NCBI GenBank assembly: GCA_016839845.1
Contig: JAEOTL010000053.1
Span: forward strand, 1 to 5,919
From: Promethearchaeota archaeon
GTDB lineage: Archaea > Asgardarchaeota > Lokiarchaeia > Sigynarchaeales > SOKP01
DNA: 5,919 nt
Direction of reading: 5' to 3'
Shown: piece by piece, positions 1 through 5,584 of the stretch
Layout: every line of letters begins with the position of its first letter
Position numbering within the stretch: position 1 is the first letter of the stretch
Notes under the pieces: generated by a model
What the model saw: only the letters and a program-made list of their open reading frames with translations
What the model was told of the DNA's origin: nothing
The model's database searches: none
Made by a program: the position numbers and the translations under genes

Positions 1-305
1 AAATTGAATAGGTATTTATTTAAACCAGCTTCAGAAATACATTCACGGAATAATGGTTCGTGAGTTCTTGGCGTACAAGATGCAACTACAACTCTATTTA
101 AATTATGTTCCTTAATAGCAGTCTTAATACTTGTTAAACCAACTTCAGAACAGGTATATAAATTATCCTCACTATGGGTAACGTTAGGCAAGGTACCACC
201 ATACTCTGCTAACTTTTTACAATCAATATATCCCCCGATATTGCTCCCGCAATGGCAGATAAACACTCCAACCCTTACTTCTTCTTCATTTTCTTTCTTT
301 ACCAT
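1..305 (-). CDS. hdrA: HdrA-type heterodisulfide reductase subunit A, N-terminal fragment (cut by window edge)
   Basis: This open frame starts at ATG 305-303 and runs off the left edge, so about 101 residues are visible. They match the N-terminal domain of full-length HdrA. A beta strand leads into a Cys-rich turn (ICHCGSN, residues 16-22), then LYTCSE (49-54), and then the highly characteristic VVVASCTPRTHEPLF (72-86). HdrA is the flavin and iron-sulfur core of the cytosolic HdrABC complex and splits electron pairs between a disulfide and ferredoxin. The family is usually about 650 residues or longer, so most of the gene lies outside the window. The start is supported by the site AGAGGAGG at 316-323, 10 bases upstream. 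The gene lies 6 bases after the stop of the preceding short hdrA and is surely cotranscribed with it. The visible part includes the domain that the upstream HdrA-like protein lacks. Family assignment is firm. Total length and any fused domains cannot be seen. Confidence 0.9.
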   Translation of the reverse strand, partial: MVKKENEEEVRVGVFICHCGSNIGGYIDCKKLAEYGGTLPNVTHSEDNLYTCSEVGLTSIKTAIKEHNLNRVVVASCTPRTHEPLFRECISEAGLNKYLFN

Positions 306-311
306 ATGATC

Positions 312-1619
312 TTAACCTCCTCTAATTACTTCTGCAGCTTTTGCAGCTGCACCACTCGCTTCAGCAACAGAACGAGGTATATCCATTGGTTCATGTACAC
401 AACCACAAGTAAAGATCCCATCTCTACTCGTTTCTACGGGAATAAAAGGAGTAGTCTTTATGAATTTATATTTATTTAATTCTACTCCTAAAATATCAGC
501 TAATTTCTCAATACCTTGTGGGGGAATAATACATGTAGCTAATACCACCAAATCAAATACCATCTCTTTTATCTCTCCTGTATCTAAATCTTCATATACA
601 ATGATAGGATTTTCCATCTCATCAATTTTAACTTCAGCAATCTTACTTTTAATATAACGAATATTTGACTCTGATTCGCCTCTTCGAAGAAATGATTGAA
701 ACCCTTTTCCCCCCGCTCTCATATCTATATAAAATACGTATGATTCTAATTCACTATCATGCTCATTAGCAATAATTGCTTCTTTTGTAGTATACATACA
801 ACAAATAGATGAACAATATTTTTCCACTTTATCTGTTCGCGAACCAATACATTGAAGGAAAGCTATTTTCTTTGGAGATTTTCCATCAGACAATCTTTTA
901 ATATGACCTTCCTGAGGACCTGAAGCACATTCTAATCGTTCAAATTCTAATGCGGTAACTACATTTCTGAATTTTCCATAACCATAATTTCTAAGTACTT
1001 CTTTATTGGTATCTTCAATTAGATTGTATCCTGTAGCTATAATAATTGAACCAATATTATCCAGTTTAATTTGTTGATCTTTTTGGTCAAAATCAATTGC
1101 CTCTCTTTCACAAGTCTTTTCACATATTCTACAAGCATTTTTGGTAAACCATAAACATTTATCTTTATCTATGGTCATAATCGCAGGTACTCCTTGAAGA
1201 TAATACATATAAATCGCTCTTCTTTTTCTTAACTGGCGATCAAACTCATCTTCTACTCTCATTGGGCATTTTTCAACACAAAGCCCACAGTTGATACATT
1301 CTTCCTCCTTTACATAACGAGCTTTTTTTAAAATGTCTACTGAAAAATTACCCATTTCACCACTTACTTTCTGTACTTCTGAATAAGAATGTAAACTGAT
1401 ATTAGGATGCCGATAACATTCTGATAATTTAGGAGCTAAAATACAGATTGAACAATCATTAGTAGGAAAGGTTTTATCTAATTGTGCCATCCGACCCCCA
1501 ATACAAGGTTTCTTTTCAACCATATCAACGTGGATTCCCATATCGGCTAAATCTAAGGCTGCTTGAATGCCTGCAATACCACCACCTATCACTAAAACAC
1601 TTTTTGAGGATTCTGCCAA
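312..1619 (-). CDS. hdrA: Short HdrA/QmoA-like FAD and iron-sulfur subunit, lacking the N-terminal domain
   Basis: This is a flavoprotein of the HdrA/QmoA group with 435 residues from the TTG at 1619-1617. It opens directly with the FAD-binding Rossmann motif GGGIAG (12-17) and GGRMAQLDKTFPTNDCSICI (42-61 region, Cys56 and Cys59). An inserted ferredoxin follows, with CINCGLCVEKCP (Cys108, 111, 114, 118) and a second site, C-x7-C-x2-C-x3-C (Cys155, 163, 166, 170). IIIATGY marks the return to the nucleotide-binding fold. The HdrA signature C-x11-C-x3-CC lies at 257-274 and TCGCVHEPMDIPRSVAEASG near the end. Canonical HdrA adds an N-terminal domain and a C-terminal ferredoxin domain; both are absent here, which gives a QmoA-like size. 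No ATG is available: an in-frame stop lies just upstream and only two TTG codons fit. The TTG at 1625 directly abuts GGAGG, so I prefer the TTG at 1619. It sits 36-42 bases after hdrB and 6 before the second hdrA. Its exact electron partners are unknown. Confidence 0.9.
   Translation of the reverse strand: MAESSKSVLVIGGGIAGIQAALDLADMGIHVDMVEKKPCIGGRMAQLDKTFPTNDCSICILAPKLSECYRHPNISLHSYSEVQKVSGEMGNFSVDILKKARYVKEEECINCGLCVEKCPMRVEDEFDRQLRKRRAIYMYYLQGVPAIMTIDKDKCLWFTKNACRICEKTCEREAIDFDQKDQQIKLDNIGSIIIATGYNLIEDTNKEVLRNYGYGKFRNVVTALEFERLECASGPQEGHIKRLSDGKSPKKIAFLQCIGSRTDKVEKYCSSICCMYTTKEAIIANEHDSELESYVFYIDMRAGGKGFQSFLRRGESESNIRYIKSKIAEVKIDEMENPIIVYEDLDTGEIKEMVFDLVVLATCIIPPQGIEKLADILGVELNKYKFIKTTPFIPVETSRDGIFTCGCVHEPMDIPRSVAEASGAAAKAAEVIRGG
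316..323 (-). promoter_or_regulatory. Ribosome binding site of the second hdrA
   Basis: AGAGGAGG on the minus strand lies inside the last codons of the short hdrA, 10 bases before ATG 305-303. It supports a start for a gene that has no stop inside the window, and it implies coupled translation with the gene before it. Confidence 0.75.
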
Positions 1620-1625
1620 ATTCAA

Positions 1626-1633
1626 CCTCCTCT
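1626..1633 (-). promoter_or_regulatory. Ribosome binding site that decides the short hdrA start
   Basis: AGAGGAGG on the minus strand touches the upstream TTG (1625-1623) with no spacer. It lies 6 bases from the next in-frame TTG (1619-1617). Normal spacing favours the second TTG. An in-frame TAA a few codons upstream excludes any longer start. Confidence 0.65.
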
Positions 1634-1661
1634 GCTCTTTAAATTATTAATTTGTAAAAAT

Positions 1662-2537
1662 TTAAACTTTAAATCCAATACTTTCAAATAATATATTTGG
1701 TTTGACCCGATGAAAATTAAATCCTAATTCTTCGGATTTAAATCCAAAAGCTATTGCTACTAACTCTGATAAATAAAAAATCGGTATATTATATTCAGAA
1801 CCTTTCAATTTATTAAGCTCTCTTTGATTGAATTCAAATTGTTGATAACATGCTGGACATACTACGACAACACAATTTGCTCCAGCTTCATAAATTGCCT
1901 TCAACTTGTTATCAATCATAGTTAAAGATAACTCTTTATCTGATTTCTCAACAGGATTACCACAACATTCCATTTTTAAATTATAATCCATAGATTCTGC
2001 TCCTAAGACTGTTATAATTTCGTCAATCGTCTTAGGTTCAAATGGATCATCCCAATCAATAATTTCTGAGGGACGTAAATAATGACAACCATAATGTACC
2101 GCAACCTTAAATCCATCTAAGGTCTTTTCAACATTCGCTTTTACTTTATCGATATTTTCATATAGTACTTGAGCAAAGTGTTTAACTTCTGTTTTTCCCT
2201 CATATAATTTACCAATCTTTTGTAAATACTTATTAACTTCTTTCTTAACAGAAAGATCCTTATTAAGATAATAATTTACCCCTTTAAGTGTCTCAACACA
2301 TCCGGAGCAAAATGAAATTACCCCACCATTATTATTACACAAACTTAAATTTCTCGCTCCTAAAGCTAACCATGTTTTGCGATCTATTTGCTCAATTCCA
2401 GTTGGATCTGGACAACAACTAAATCCATCAACATCATGCAATTCTATACCCAATTTTTCGAAAACTTTCCTGGAAGATACTTCCAAATATGGTAACCTTG
2501 CAGGTATTACACATCCTAAAAATAAATCAAATGCCAT
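1662..2537 (-). CDS. hdrB: Heterodisulfide reductase subunit B (HdrB), two complete CCG domains
   Basis: A 291-residue protein, the usual HdrB length. It shows both CCG motifs intact: Cys9-x31-Cys41-Cys42-x34-Cys77-x2-Cys80 and Cys151-x39-Cys191-Cys192-x34-Cys227-x2-Cys230. In characterised HdrB these ten cysteines hold two noncubane [4Fe-4S] clusters that cleave the CoM-S-S-CoB disulfide, so the active site looks functional. The N-terminus (LFLGCVIPARLPYLE) is typical of the family. There is no signal peptide or membrane segment, so it is expected in the cytosol. The start is ATG 2537-2535 with GGGAGGGG 9 bases upstream, inside the end of hdrC. The gene is 6 bases from hdrC. Whether the substrate in this organism is CoM-S-S-CoB or another disulfide cannot be told from sequence, because CCG proteins also serve in thiol-disulfide systems of non-methanogens. 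HdrD-type fusion proteins are excluded by length. Confidence 0.95.
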   Translation of the reverse strand: MAFDLFLGCVIPARLPYLEVSSRKVFEKLGIELHDVDGFSCCPDPTGIEQIDRKTWLALGARNLSLCNNNGGVISFCSGCVETLKGVNYYLNKDLSVKKEVNKYLQKIGKLYEGKTEVKHFAQVLYENIDKVKANVEKTLDGFKVAVHYGCHYLRPSEIIDWDDPFEPKTIDEIITVLGAESMDYNLKMECCGNPVEKSDKELSLTMIDNKLKAIYEAGANCVVVVCPACYQQFEFNQRELNKLKGSEYNIPIFYLSELVAIAFGFKSEELGFNFHRVKPNILFESIGFKV

Positions 2538-2543
2538 CTTGTC

Positions 2544-3038
2544 TTACCCCTCCCTTATTACATTTTTTTCAAAGTTTGTCTCTTTTAACAATGATTTTAT
2601 CTCTTTTAATGGTGCTGTCTTTATCAAAGGGAGCTTAAGTTTTTCACGTCTTGCTAATATTGCCTTAGAATAGGGAATAGCAATTCCATTCTCTAAAACT
2701 GCCTGACCTTGAGCCAAGAATGCCTCGGGGGTCTTCCCTCTTTCAAAACATTTATTCTTAATTAAAGTAAAAATCTCAGTCAATTCTACTTTCTGAGGAC
2801 ATAACTCAACACATTTCTGACACGTAGAACATAGCCAAGGATTAGGATCCTGATTCTCTACTAACTTATCTTGTAATCCTAAAATTGCTTCTTCTATTAT
2901 CTTTCTAGGATTATATTTCCCACTAGTTAATAACGCAACAGGACATCCCCCAGAACATGTTGAACATTGATAACAATAACTCAAAGAAGCATTATGCTTA
3001 ATTACCTCGTTTCTAAAATCAAAGTTTATGACACTCAT
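2544..3038 (-). CDS. hdrC: Heterodisulfide reductase subunit C (HdrC), two [4Fe-4S] clusters
   Basis: A 164-residue iron-sulfur protein. It carries two ferredoxin-type motifs: Cys22-x2-Cys25-x2-Cys28-x3-Cys32-Pro (CYQCSTCSGGCP) and Cys70-x2-Cys73-x2-Cys76-x3-Cys80-Pro (CSTCQKCVELCP). Between them lies the HdrC-type segment with YNPRKIIEEAILG and NPWLCSTC. HdrC relays electrons between the HdrA flavin/cluster chain and the catalytic HdrB subunit. Length and spacing are those of stand-alone soluble HdrC; there is no membrane segment as in HdrE-linked systems. It is the first gene of the hdrC-hdrB-hdrA operon. ATG 3038-3036 has AGGAG at 3045-3049 and a TATA-like box about 50 bases upstream. The C-rich first motif begins at residue 22, so no further start is needed. 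Function is confident; the donor complex is not visible here. Confidence 0.94.
   Translation of the reverse strand: MSVINFDFRNEVIKHNASLSYCYQCSTCSGGCPVALLTSGKYNPRKIIEEAILGLQDKLVENQDPNPWLCSTCQKCVELCPQKVELTEIFTLIKNKCFERGKTPEAFLAQGQAVLENGIAIPYSKAILARREKLKLPLIKTAPLKEIKSLLKETNFEKNVIREG
2547..2554 (-). promoter_or_regulatory. Strong ribosome binding site of hdrB inside the hdrC end
   Basis: GGGAGGGG on the minus strand forms part of the last two sense codons of hdrC (Glu-Gly) and ends directly before its TAA. It lies 9 bases from the hdrB ATG. The arrangement suggests translational coupling of HdrC and HdrB. Confidence 0.75.
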
Positions 3039-3044
3039 GTCAAT

Positions 3045-3049
3045 CTCCT
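3045..3049 (-). promoter_or_regulatory. Ribosome binding site of hdrC
   Basis: AGGAG on the minus strand, 6 bases before ATG 3038-3036. It confirms the start of the first operon gene. Confidence 0.65.
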
Positions 3050-3083
3050 AATTCATACTTTCTAGTTTTGTTAATTATATAAC

Positions 3084-3092
3084 TTATATAAA
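3084..3092 (-). promoter_or_regulatory. Candidate archaeal TATA box for the hdr operon
   Basis: TTTATATAA on the minus strand is close to the archaeal TATA consensus, preceded by a purine-rich stretch that could act as a BRE. A start about 25 bases downstream would fall near 3062 and give a 5' leader of roughly 24 bases that contains the AGGAG site. The surrounding DNA is AT-rich, with other TATA-like strings nearby (for example around 3097-3104 and 3073-3080), so the exact box is uncertain. It is the only spacer of useful size ahead of the operon. Confidence 0.45.
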
Positions 3093-3226
3093 CTTTATAA
3101 ATAACTTTGATAACATTTCTTTACCATTTTCATTTATTTTTATTGTATTTAATCACATGACACGTACTTTTATTCATTCTCGATCATAAGTTAAATGACA
3201 TAATTTAGATTTATCATTCTCTCCTT

Positions 3227-4378
3227 TTAGACATCACAATGATAGACATCACAGGAATTGAGATCACCACTACATTTGAAATCATTTAATTCCTTGGGAT
3301 TAATATTATCAAAAGAGTAAATTCTTTTAGCATGAGCTGACCAAACTGGTTCATTTGTACAAATAAATTTATATTTCTTATGCCCCCATGTAAAGAGACA
3401 GGAACAGTTCACTTTGTCTTTATTTATACAAAGCTTACATGGTGGGGCACGAGGGAGTCCTATGGAGAGTTTATAGTTCCAAATTTTTTCTTGTAAAACT
3501 TTTAGCTCCTCTCTGACTTGTTCATCAAGATCTTGTTCATGATACATATCAATATTAACTGTTTCTAAATAATCCAAACTGAATAATGGTTTTAAAGATT
3601 TTAACGGGTTTCCATTAAGCTCTATATGTTCCAAATTTTTAAGATATTTAGCTGGCTCGATGTCAGTTAGTTGATTATGATTTAAATTTAGCGCAAGTAA
3701 ATTGATGAGAGGAGCTATCTCAGTTAAATTATGAACTTTATTATGAGATAGATCAAGGGTAATTACCTTCTCGAGTCCATTAAATCCTTCTGCTTTCTCA
3801 ATCTTATTTCCAGGAATGATGAGATGTTTTAAATTATGTAAATTATATAACCCTTGTATCTTGGAAATGGTATTACTCTCCTCCTCTGGAAATTTTAAGT
3901 CACCAAGGAATAATCCCTCCAAATTTTCAAGAGCATCAATTCCCTCTATCTGTGGGATATTATTTGATTCAAGATGAAGCTCCTTCAAGTTTTTAAGTAC
4001 CTCAAGTCCCTCGATCTGTGAAATATTATTTGATTCAAGATGAAGCTCCTTCAAGTTTTTAAGTACCTCGAGTCCTTTGATTTCAGAAATTTTATTGTGA
4101 TCTAGATATAAGAATTCCAGTTTCTTTAGAGTTTCCAACCCCTTTATCTCTTGGATTCGATTCCATGATAAGTCTAAGTGTGTAAGATTTTCAAGACTTT
4201 CTAAACATTCAATTTGAGACAAACTGTTTTCTTTTAAGTTTAATTCTTTTATTGAGGTCAAAGCTTTAAGTCCTCTAACCTGTTTTAAGTCAGAAATTCT
4301 TTTCCCAAATCCTTTCCACGATAAATCTAACCTACTTTCATGGACATAGTATCTCATTCCTTTAATCTCAACATACAT
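3227..4378 (-). CDS. Leucine-rich-repeat protein with a Cys-rich C-terminal domain
   Basis: A 383-residue protein. Residues 1-36 form an N-terminal cap region. About ten LRRs of 22 residues follow from 37 to about 278, with the pattern LxxLxxLxxLxLxxNxIxxIxG of the SDS22 type. One repeat (147-176) carries an eight-residue insertion. A charged helix (about 282-305) links to a tail with Cys314, 317, 325, 327, 340, 369, 376 and 381 and His residues, which looks metal- or cluster-binding. There is no signal peptide or membrane segment, so it is probably cytosolic. SDS22-type LRRs bind other proteins, so a scaffold or recognition role is likely, but the partner is unknown. Two adjacent repeats are nearly identical in DNA. 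The start is ATG 4378-4376 with a modest AGGT site at 4388-4391, 9 bases upstream. It lies between the Cys-rich small genes and the hdr operon with clear gaps on both sides, so it is probably a separate transcript. I do not know a named family for the tail. Confidence 0.88.
   Translation of the reverse strand: MYVEIKGMRYYVHESRLDLSWKGFGKRISDLKQVRGLKALTSIKELNLKENSLSQIECLESLENLTHLDLSWNRIQEIKGLETLKKLEFLYLDHNKISEIKGLEVLKNLKELHLESNNISQIEGLEVLKNLKELHLESNNIPQIEGIDALENLEGLFLGDLKFPEEESNTISKIQGLYNLHNLKHLIIPGNKIEKAEGFNGLEKVITLDLSHNKVHNLTEIAPLINLLALNLNHNQLTDIEPAKYLKNLEHIELNGNPLKSLKPLFSLDYLETVNIDMYHEQDLDEQVREELKVLQEKIWNYKLSIGLPRAPPCKLCINKDKVNCSCLFTWGHKKYKFICTNEPVWSAHAKRIYSFDNINPKELNDFKCSGDLNSCDVYHCDV
3948..4079 (-). 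repeat. Tandem 66-bp duplication coding one LRR unit twice
   Basis: Segments 3948-4013 and 4014-4079 agree at 61 of 66 positions, including 47 identical bases in a row (3957-4003 against 4023-4069). The unit is exactly 22 codons, one LRR, so the frame is kept. The two encoded repeats (about residues 103-146) differ in one position, Ser or Pro before QIEG. Neighbouring repeats are much more diverged, which points to a recent duplication or gene conversion. Confidence 0.9.
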
Positions 4379-4431
4379 GCAATATCAACCTAAGGACTTT
4401 TATACTATATTACCATAGAAGTAAATTTACA

Positions 4432-4438
4432 ATTTATA
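4432..4438 (-). promoter_or_regulatory. Possible TATA box of the LRR gene
   Basis: TATAAAT on the minus strand would place transcription start near 4409, giving a leader of about 30 bases before ATG 4378. A competing box, TATAAAA at 4398-4404, would place the start almost on the ATG and make the mRNA leaderless. The AGGT at 4388-4391 favours the longer leader. Both are weak calls in AT-rich DNA. Confidence 0.28.
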
Positions 4439-4523
4439 TCTGTTGAGTAGCATGGTTTACTTTCAAATCTCAAGTTATTTTGGATGAGTTGGAATCACAA
4501 GTTCAAAAAGAATGTCGAAAATG

Positions 4524-4570
4524 CTACATTTACAAGATAAATAATAATCCTAATCTACATTTATAAGATT
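4524..4570. repeat. Imperfect 16-bp direct repeat
   Basis: CTACATTTACAAGATA at 4524-4539 recurs as CTACATTTATAAGATT at 4555-4570, 14 of 16 positions equal, with a 31-base period. It lies just downstream of the small Cys-rich gene. It could be a protein-binding site or chance in AT-rich sequence. Confidence 0.35.
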
Positions 4571-4595
4571 AAAAATATAAGAAAATAAGTAAGTG

Positions 4596-4877
4596 TTATT
4601 CCAAATGCTTTTGGAGATCAATGTATATTGGGACCTCCTCATCTTTCTTCTTAATTACCACCTTTAATAAACCATCCTCAATGGAAGTACTTAAGGGCTC
4701 TATGTCCCCTCCTAACTCCTTTCCCTTCACCGCATTCTGAACTAATGGTTTCGTTTTCGTCTTCAAACATGTGTGCTTTTCATCATACAGATAACATTTG
4801 GAACAACAAAATCCAACAGGCATATATCCCACTATTGAACATTTGTCATAGTTATCGCAATTACAATTATTACACAT
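4596..4877 (-). CDS. Small Cys-rich protein, eight-cysteine N-terminal domain (paralogue of the upstream gene)
   Basis: A 93-residue protein of unrecognised family. The first 40 residues hold eight cysteines in the order C-x2-C-x-C-x5-C-x10-CC-x2-C-x8-C (Cys2, 5, 7, 13, 24, 25, 28, 37), with the shared words MCNNCNCDNY, CSIVG, GFCC and TCLK. Eight cysteines could ligate zinc ions or iron-sulfur clusters; which is unknown. The remainder is Lys- and Glu-rich and ends in a probable beta-hairpin (GLLKVVIKKKDEEVPIYIDL) with no cysteine. No signal peptide or membrane segment is present. The start ATG 4877-4875 has GGAG at 4887-4890, 9 bases upstream. The cysteine pattern matches the gene 64 bases upstream, so the two are tandem duplicates and probably share a transcript. 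The conserved paralogous pattern makes coding very likely despite the small size. Function is open: metal sensing, storage or cluster transfer are guesses. Confidence 0.8.
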   Translation of the reverse strand: MCNNCNCDNYDKCSIVGYMPVGFCCSKCYLYDEKHTCLKTKTKPLVQNAVKGKELGGDIEPLSTSIEDGLLKVVIKKKDEEVPIYIDLQKHLE

Positions 4878-4941
4878 TCTCCCTAACTCCTACTCTCATT
4901 ACTTGCTTTGGTGGTTTGCTGAATTCTTTTAAAAATCTTCT

Positions 4942-5142
4942 TTATTCGTTTGGTACTATTAAAATTTTTTCAGGGTGCTTAATCACATCCTTAGGAACTA
5001 TGCTCTCATAATTAAACCTTGCCTTCAAGCAAGTCAACTCCACATCATAGCCCACACAAAGAGGACAACAAAAACCTGGCGAATTTATTTGCCCCACTAT
5101 CGAACATTGATAATAATTATCACAATTACAATTATTACACAT
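4942..5142 (-). CDS. Small Cys-rich protein, eight-cysteine domain (first of the tandem pair)
   Basis: A 66-residue protein of unrecognised family. Its first 40 residues align with the next gene: C-x2-C-x-C-x5-C-x11-CC-x2-C-x8-C (Cys2, 5, 7, 13, 25, 26, 29, 38), with one extra residue in the loop before GFCC. The tail (residues 41-66, containing KHPEKILIVPNE) is unrelated to and shorter than that of the paralogue. The DNA heads of the two genes are also nearly identical over about the first 30 bases, which implies a duplication. The ATG 5142-5140 is fixed by the conserved MCNNC start. The ribosome binding site is poor: GGAAAG at 5156-5161 is 13 bases away, and eight A residues directly precede the ATG on the minus strand. 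The gene has a long, low-complexity region upstream. It is probably the first gene of a two-gene unit. A metal- or cluster-binding role is inferred only from cysteine content. Confidence 0.78.
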   Translation of the reverse strand: MCNNCNCDNYYQCSIVGQINSPGFCCPLCVGYDVELTCLKARFNYESIVPKDVIKHPEKILIVPNE

Positions 5143-5237
5143 TTTTTTTTCACTTCTTTCCGTTTTTTACTTCTATTTTGATTGTGATCCTTAAACCACA
5201 ATTTTTTTTTTTCTATATTCAAATTAGATCATTTTCC

Positions 5238-5245
5238 TATTTAAA
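5238..5245 (-). promoter_or_regulatory. Weak TATA-like element upstream of the Cys-rich pair
   Basis: TTTAAATA on the minus strand would start transcription near 5216 and give a leader of about 75 bases carrying the A11 and A8-9 tracts. It is the best candidate in this spacer, but base composition makes chance matches likely. Confidence 0.2.
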
Positions 5246-5269
5246 TGTGATCGTTTTGCATATAATGTG

Positions 5270-5299
5270 AAAAAAAGTTGATTGAAAAAATCAAAAAAA
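5270..5299 (-). terminator. Possible archaeal T-run terminator
   Basis: On the minus strand three runs of 7, 6 and 7 T lie within 30 bases. Archaeal RNA polymerase stops at clustered T-runs without needing a hairpin. The site lies about 285 bases beyond the stop of the partial LRR gene and just before the candidate promoter of the Cys-rich pair. An earlier T6 at 5532-5537, about 50 bases after that stop, is an alternative. Confidence 0.3.
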
Positions 5300-5584
5300 C
5301 ACTTTTTGCAGAAATAACACATGATGAATGATCGAAACCAATCGCGATAGAGAAAAATAAGTAATGGGAGTTGCAAAAAGTAAGAAAAGGATAGAAAGGT
5401 AAATAAAAATGATAGTTATTGAACATGGGGAGATCGAAAAAGAACATAAAAAAATAGAACAAGCAATTAGGAAGCGGCTAAACCAAAATCCATAAAGCTC
5501 CTAAAAGCTTAGACGTAACCTACTAAACTCTAAAAAATTATTATTAAATTAAAGGAGTAAGGAATACTGATCAATGGTTATTGG

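Larger units (their letters stand above)
4379..4595. other. Intergenic spacer between LRR gene and small Cys-rich gene
   Basis: This 217-base AT-rich gap holds the likely promoter of the LRR gene at its left end and an imperfect direct repeat at 4524-4570. I see no gene with a start and ribosome binding site, and no clear hairpin terminator. Confidence 0.5.
5143..5584. other. Gene-poor low-complexity spacer of 442 bases
   Basis: No credible gene is seen on either strand. From about 5265 to 5470 the + strand is purine-rich with A-runs (5270-5276, 5285-5290, 5293-5299, 5447-5453). From 5142 to about 5220 it instead has T-runs of 9 (5142-5150), 6 (5163-5168) and 11 (5202-5212). Short frames here have no convincing start or composition. 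The stretch probably holds the 3' end of the upstream LRR transcript and the promoter and leader of the Cys-rich pair. Confidence 0.5.

Noticed and set aside
252..657. + strand frames opposite the hdrA genes
   Set aside because: Antisense shadows of clear HdrA coding sequence.
3230..3252. Short repeat AGACATCACA occurring twice near the LRR stop
   Set aside because: It encodes the two CDV words of the C-terminal tail; explained by coding and too short to call a repeat element.
4447..4566. + strand open stretch of 39 codons containing a CRKC motif
   Set aside because: No ATG, no ribosome binding site ahead of the only TTG, and far too short. Possibly a decayed fragment, but no evidence.
4745..5270. 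+ strand frames opposite the Cys-rich genes
   Set aside because: Shadows: the minus-strand frames have a conserved paralogous cysteine pattern, and the + strand translations are His/Asn/Tyr-rich low complexity.
5241..5462. Minus-strand frame of 73 residues in the spacer
   Set aside because: It starts with TTG without a ribosome binding site, and its Phe/Tyr-rich composition is just what a pyrimidine-rich stretch gives. No family features.
5364..5495. + strand frame coding a 12-residue and a 28-residue peptide (MIVIEHGE..., ending KRLNQNP) with a single stop between
   Set aside because: The second part looks like a charged helix and has AAAGG upstream, but purine-rich DNA yields Lys/Glu/Ile-rich peptides by chance. 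Could be a gene remnant; not supportable alone.
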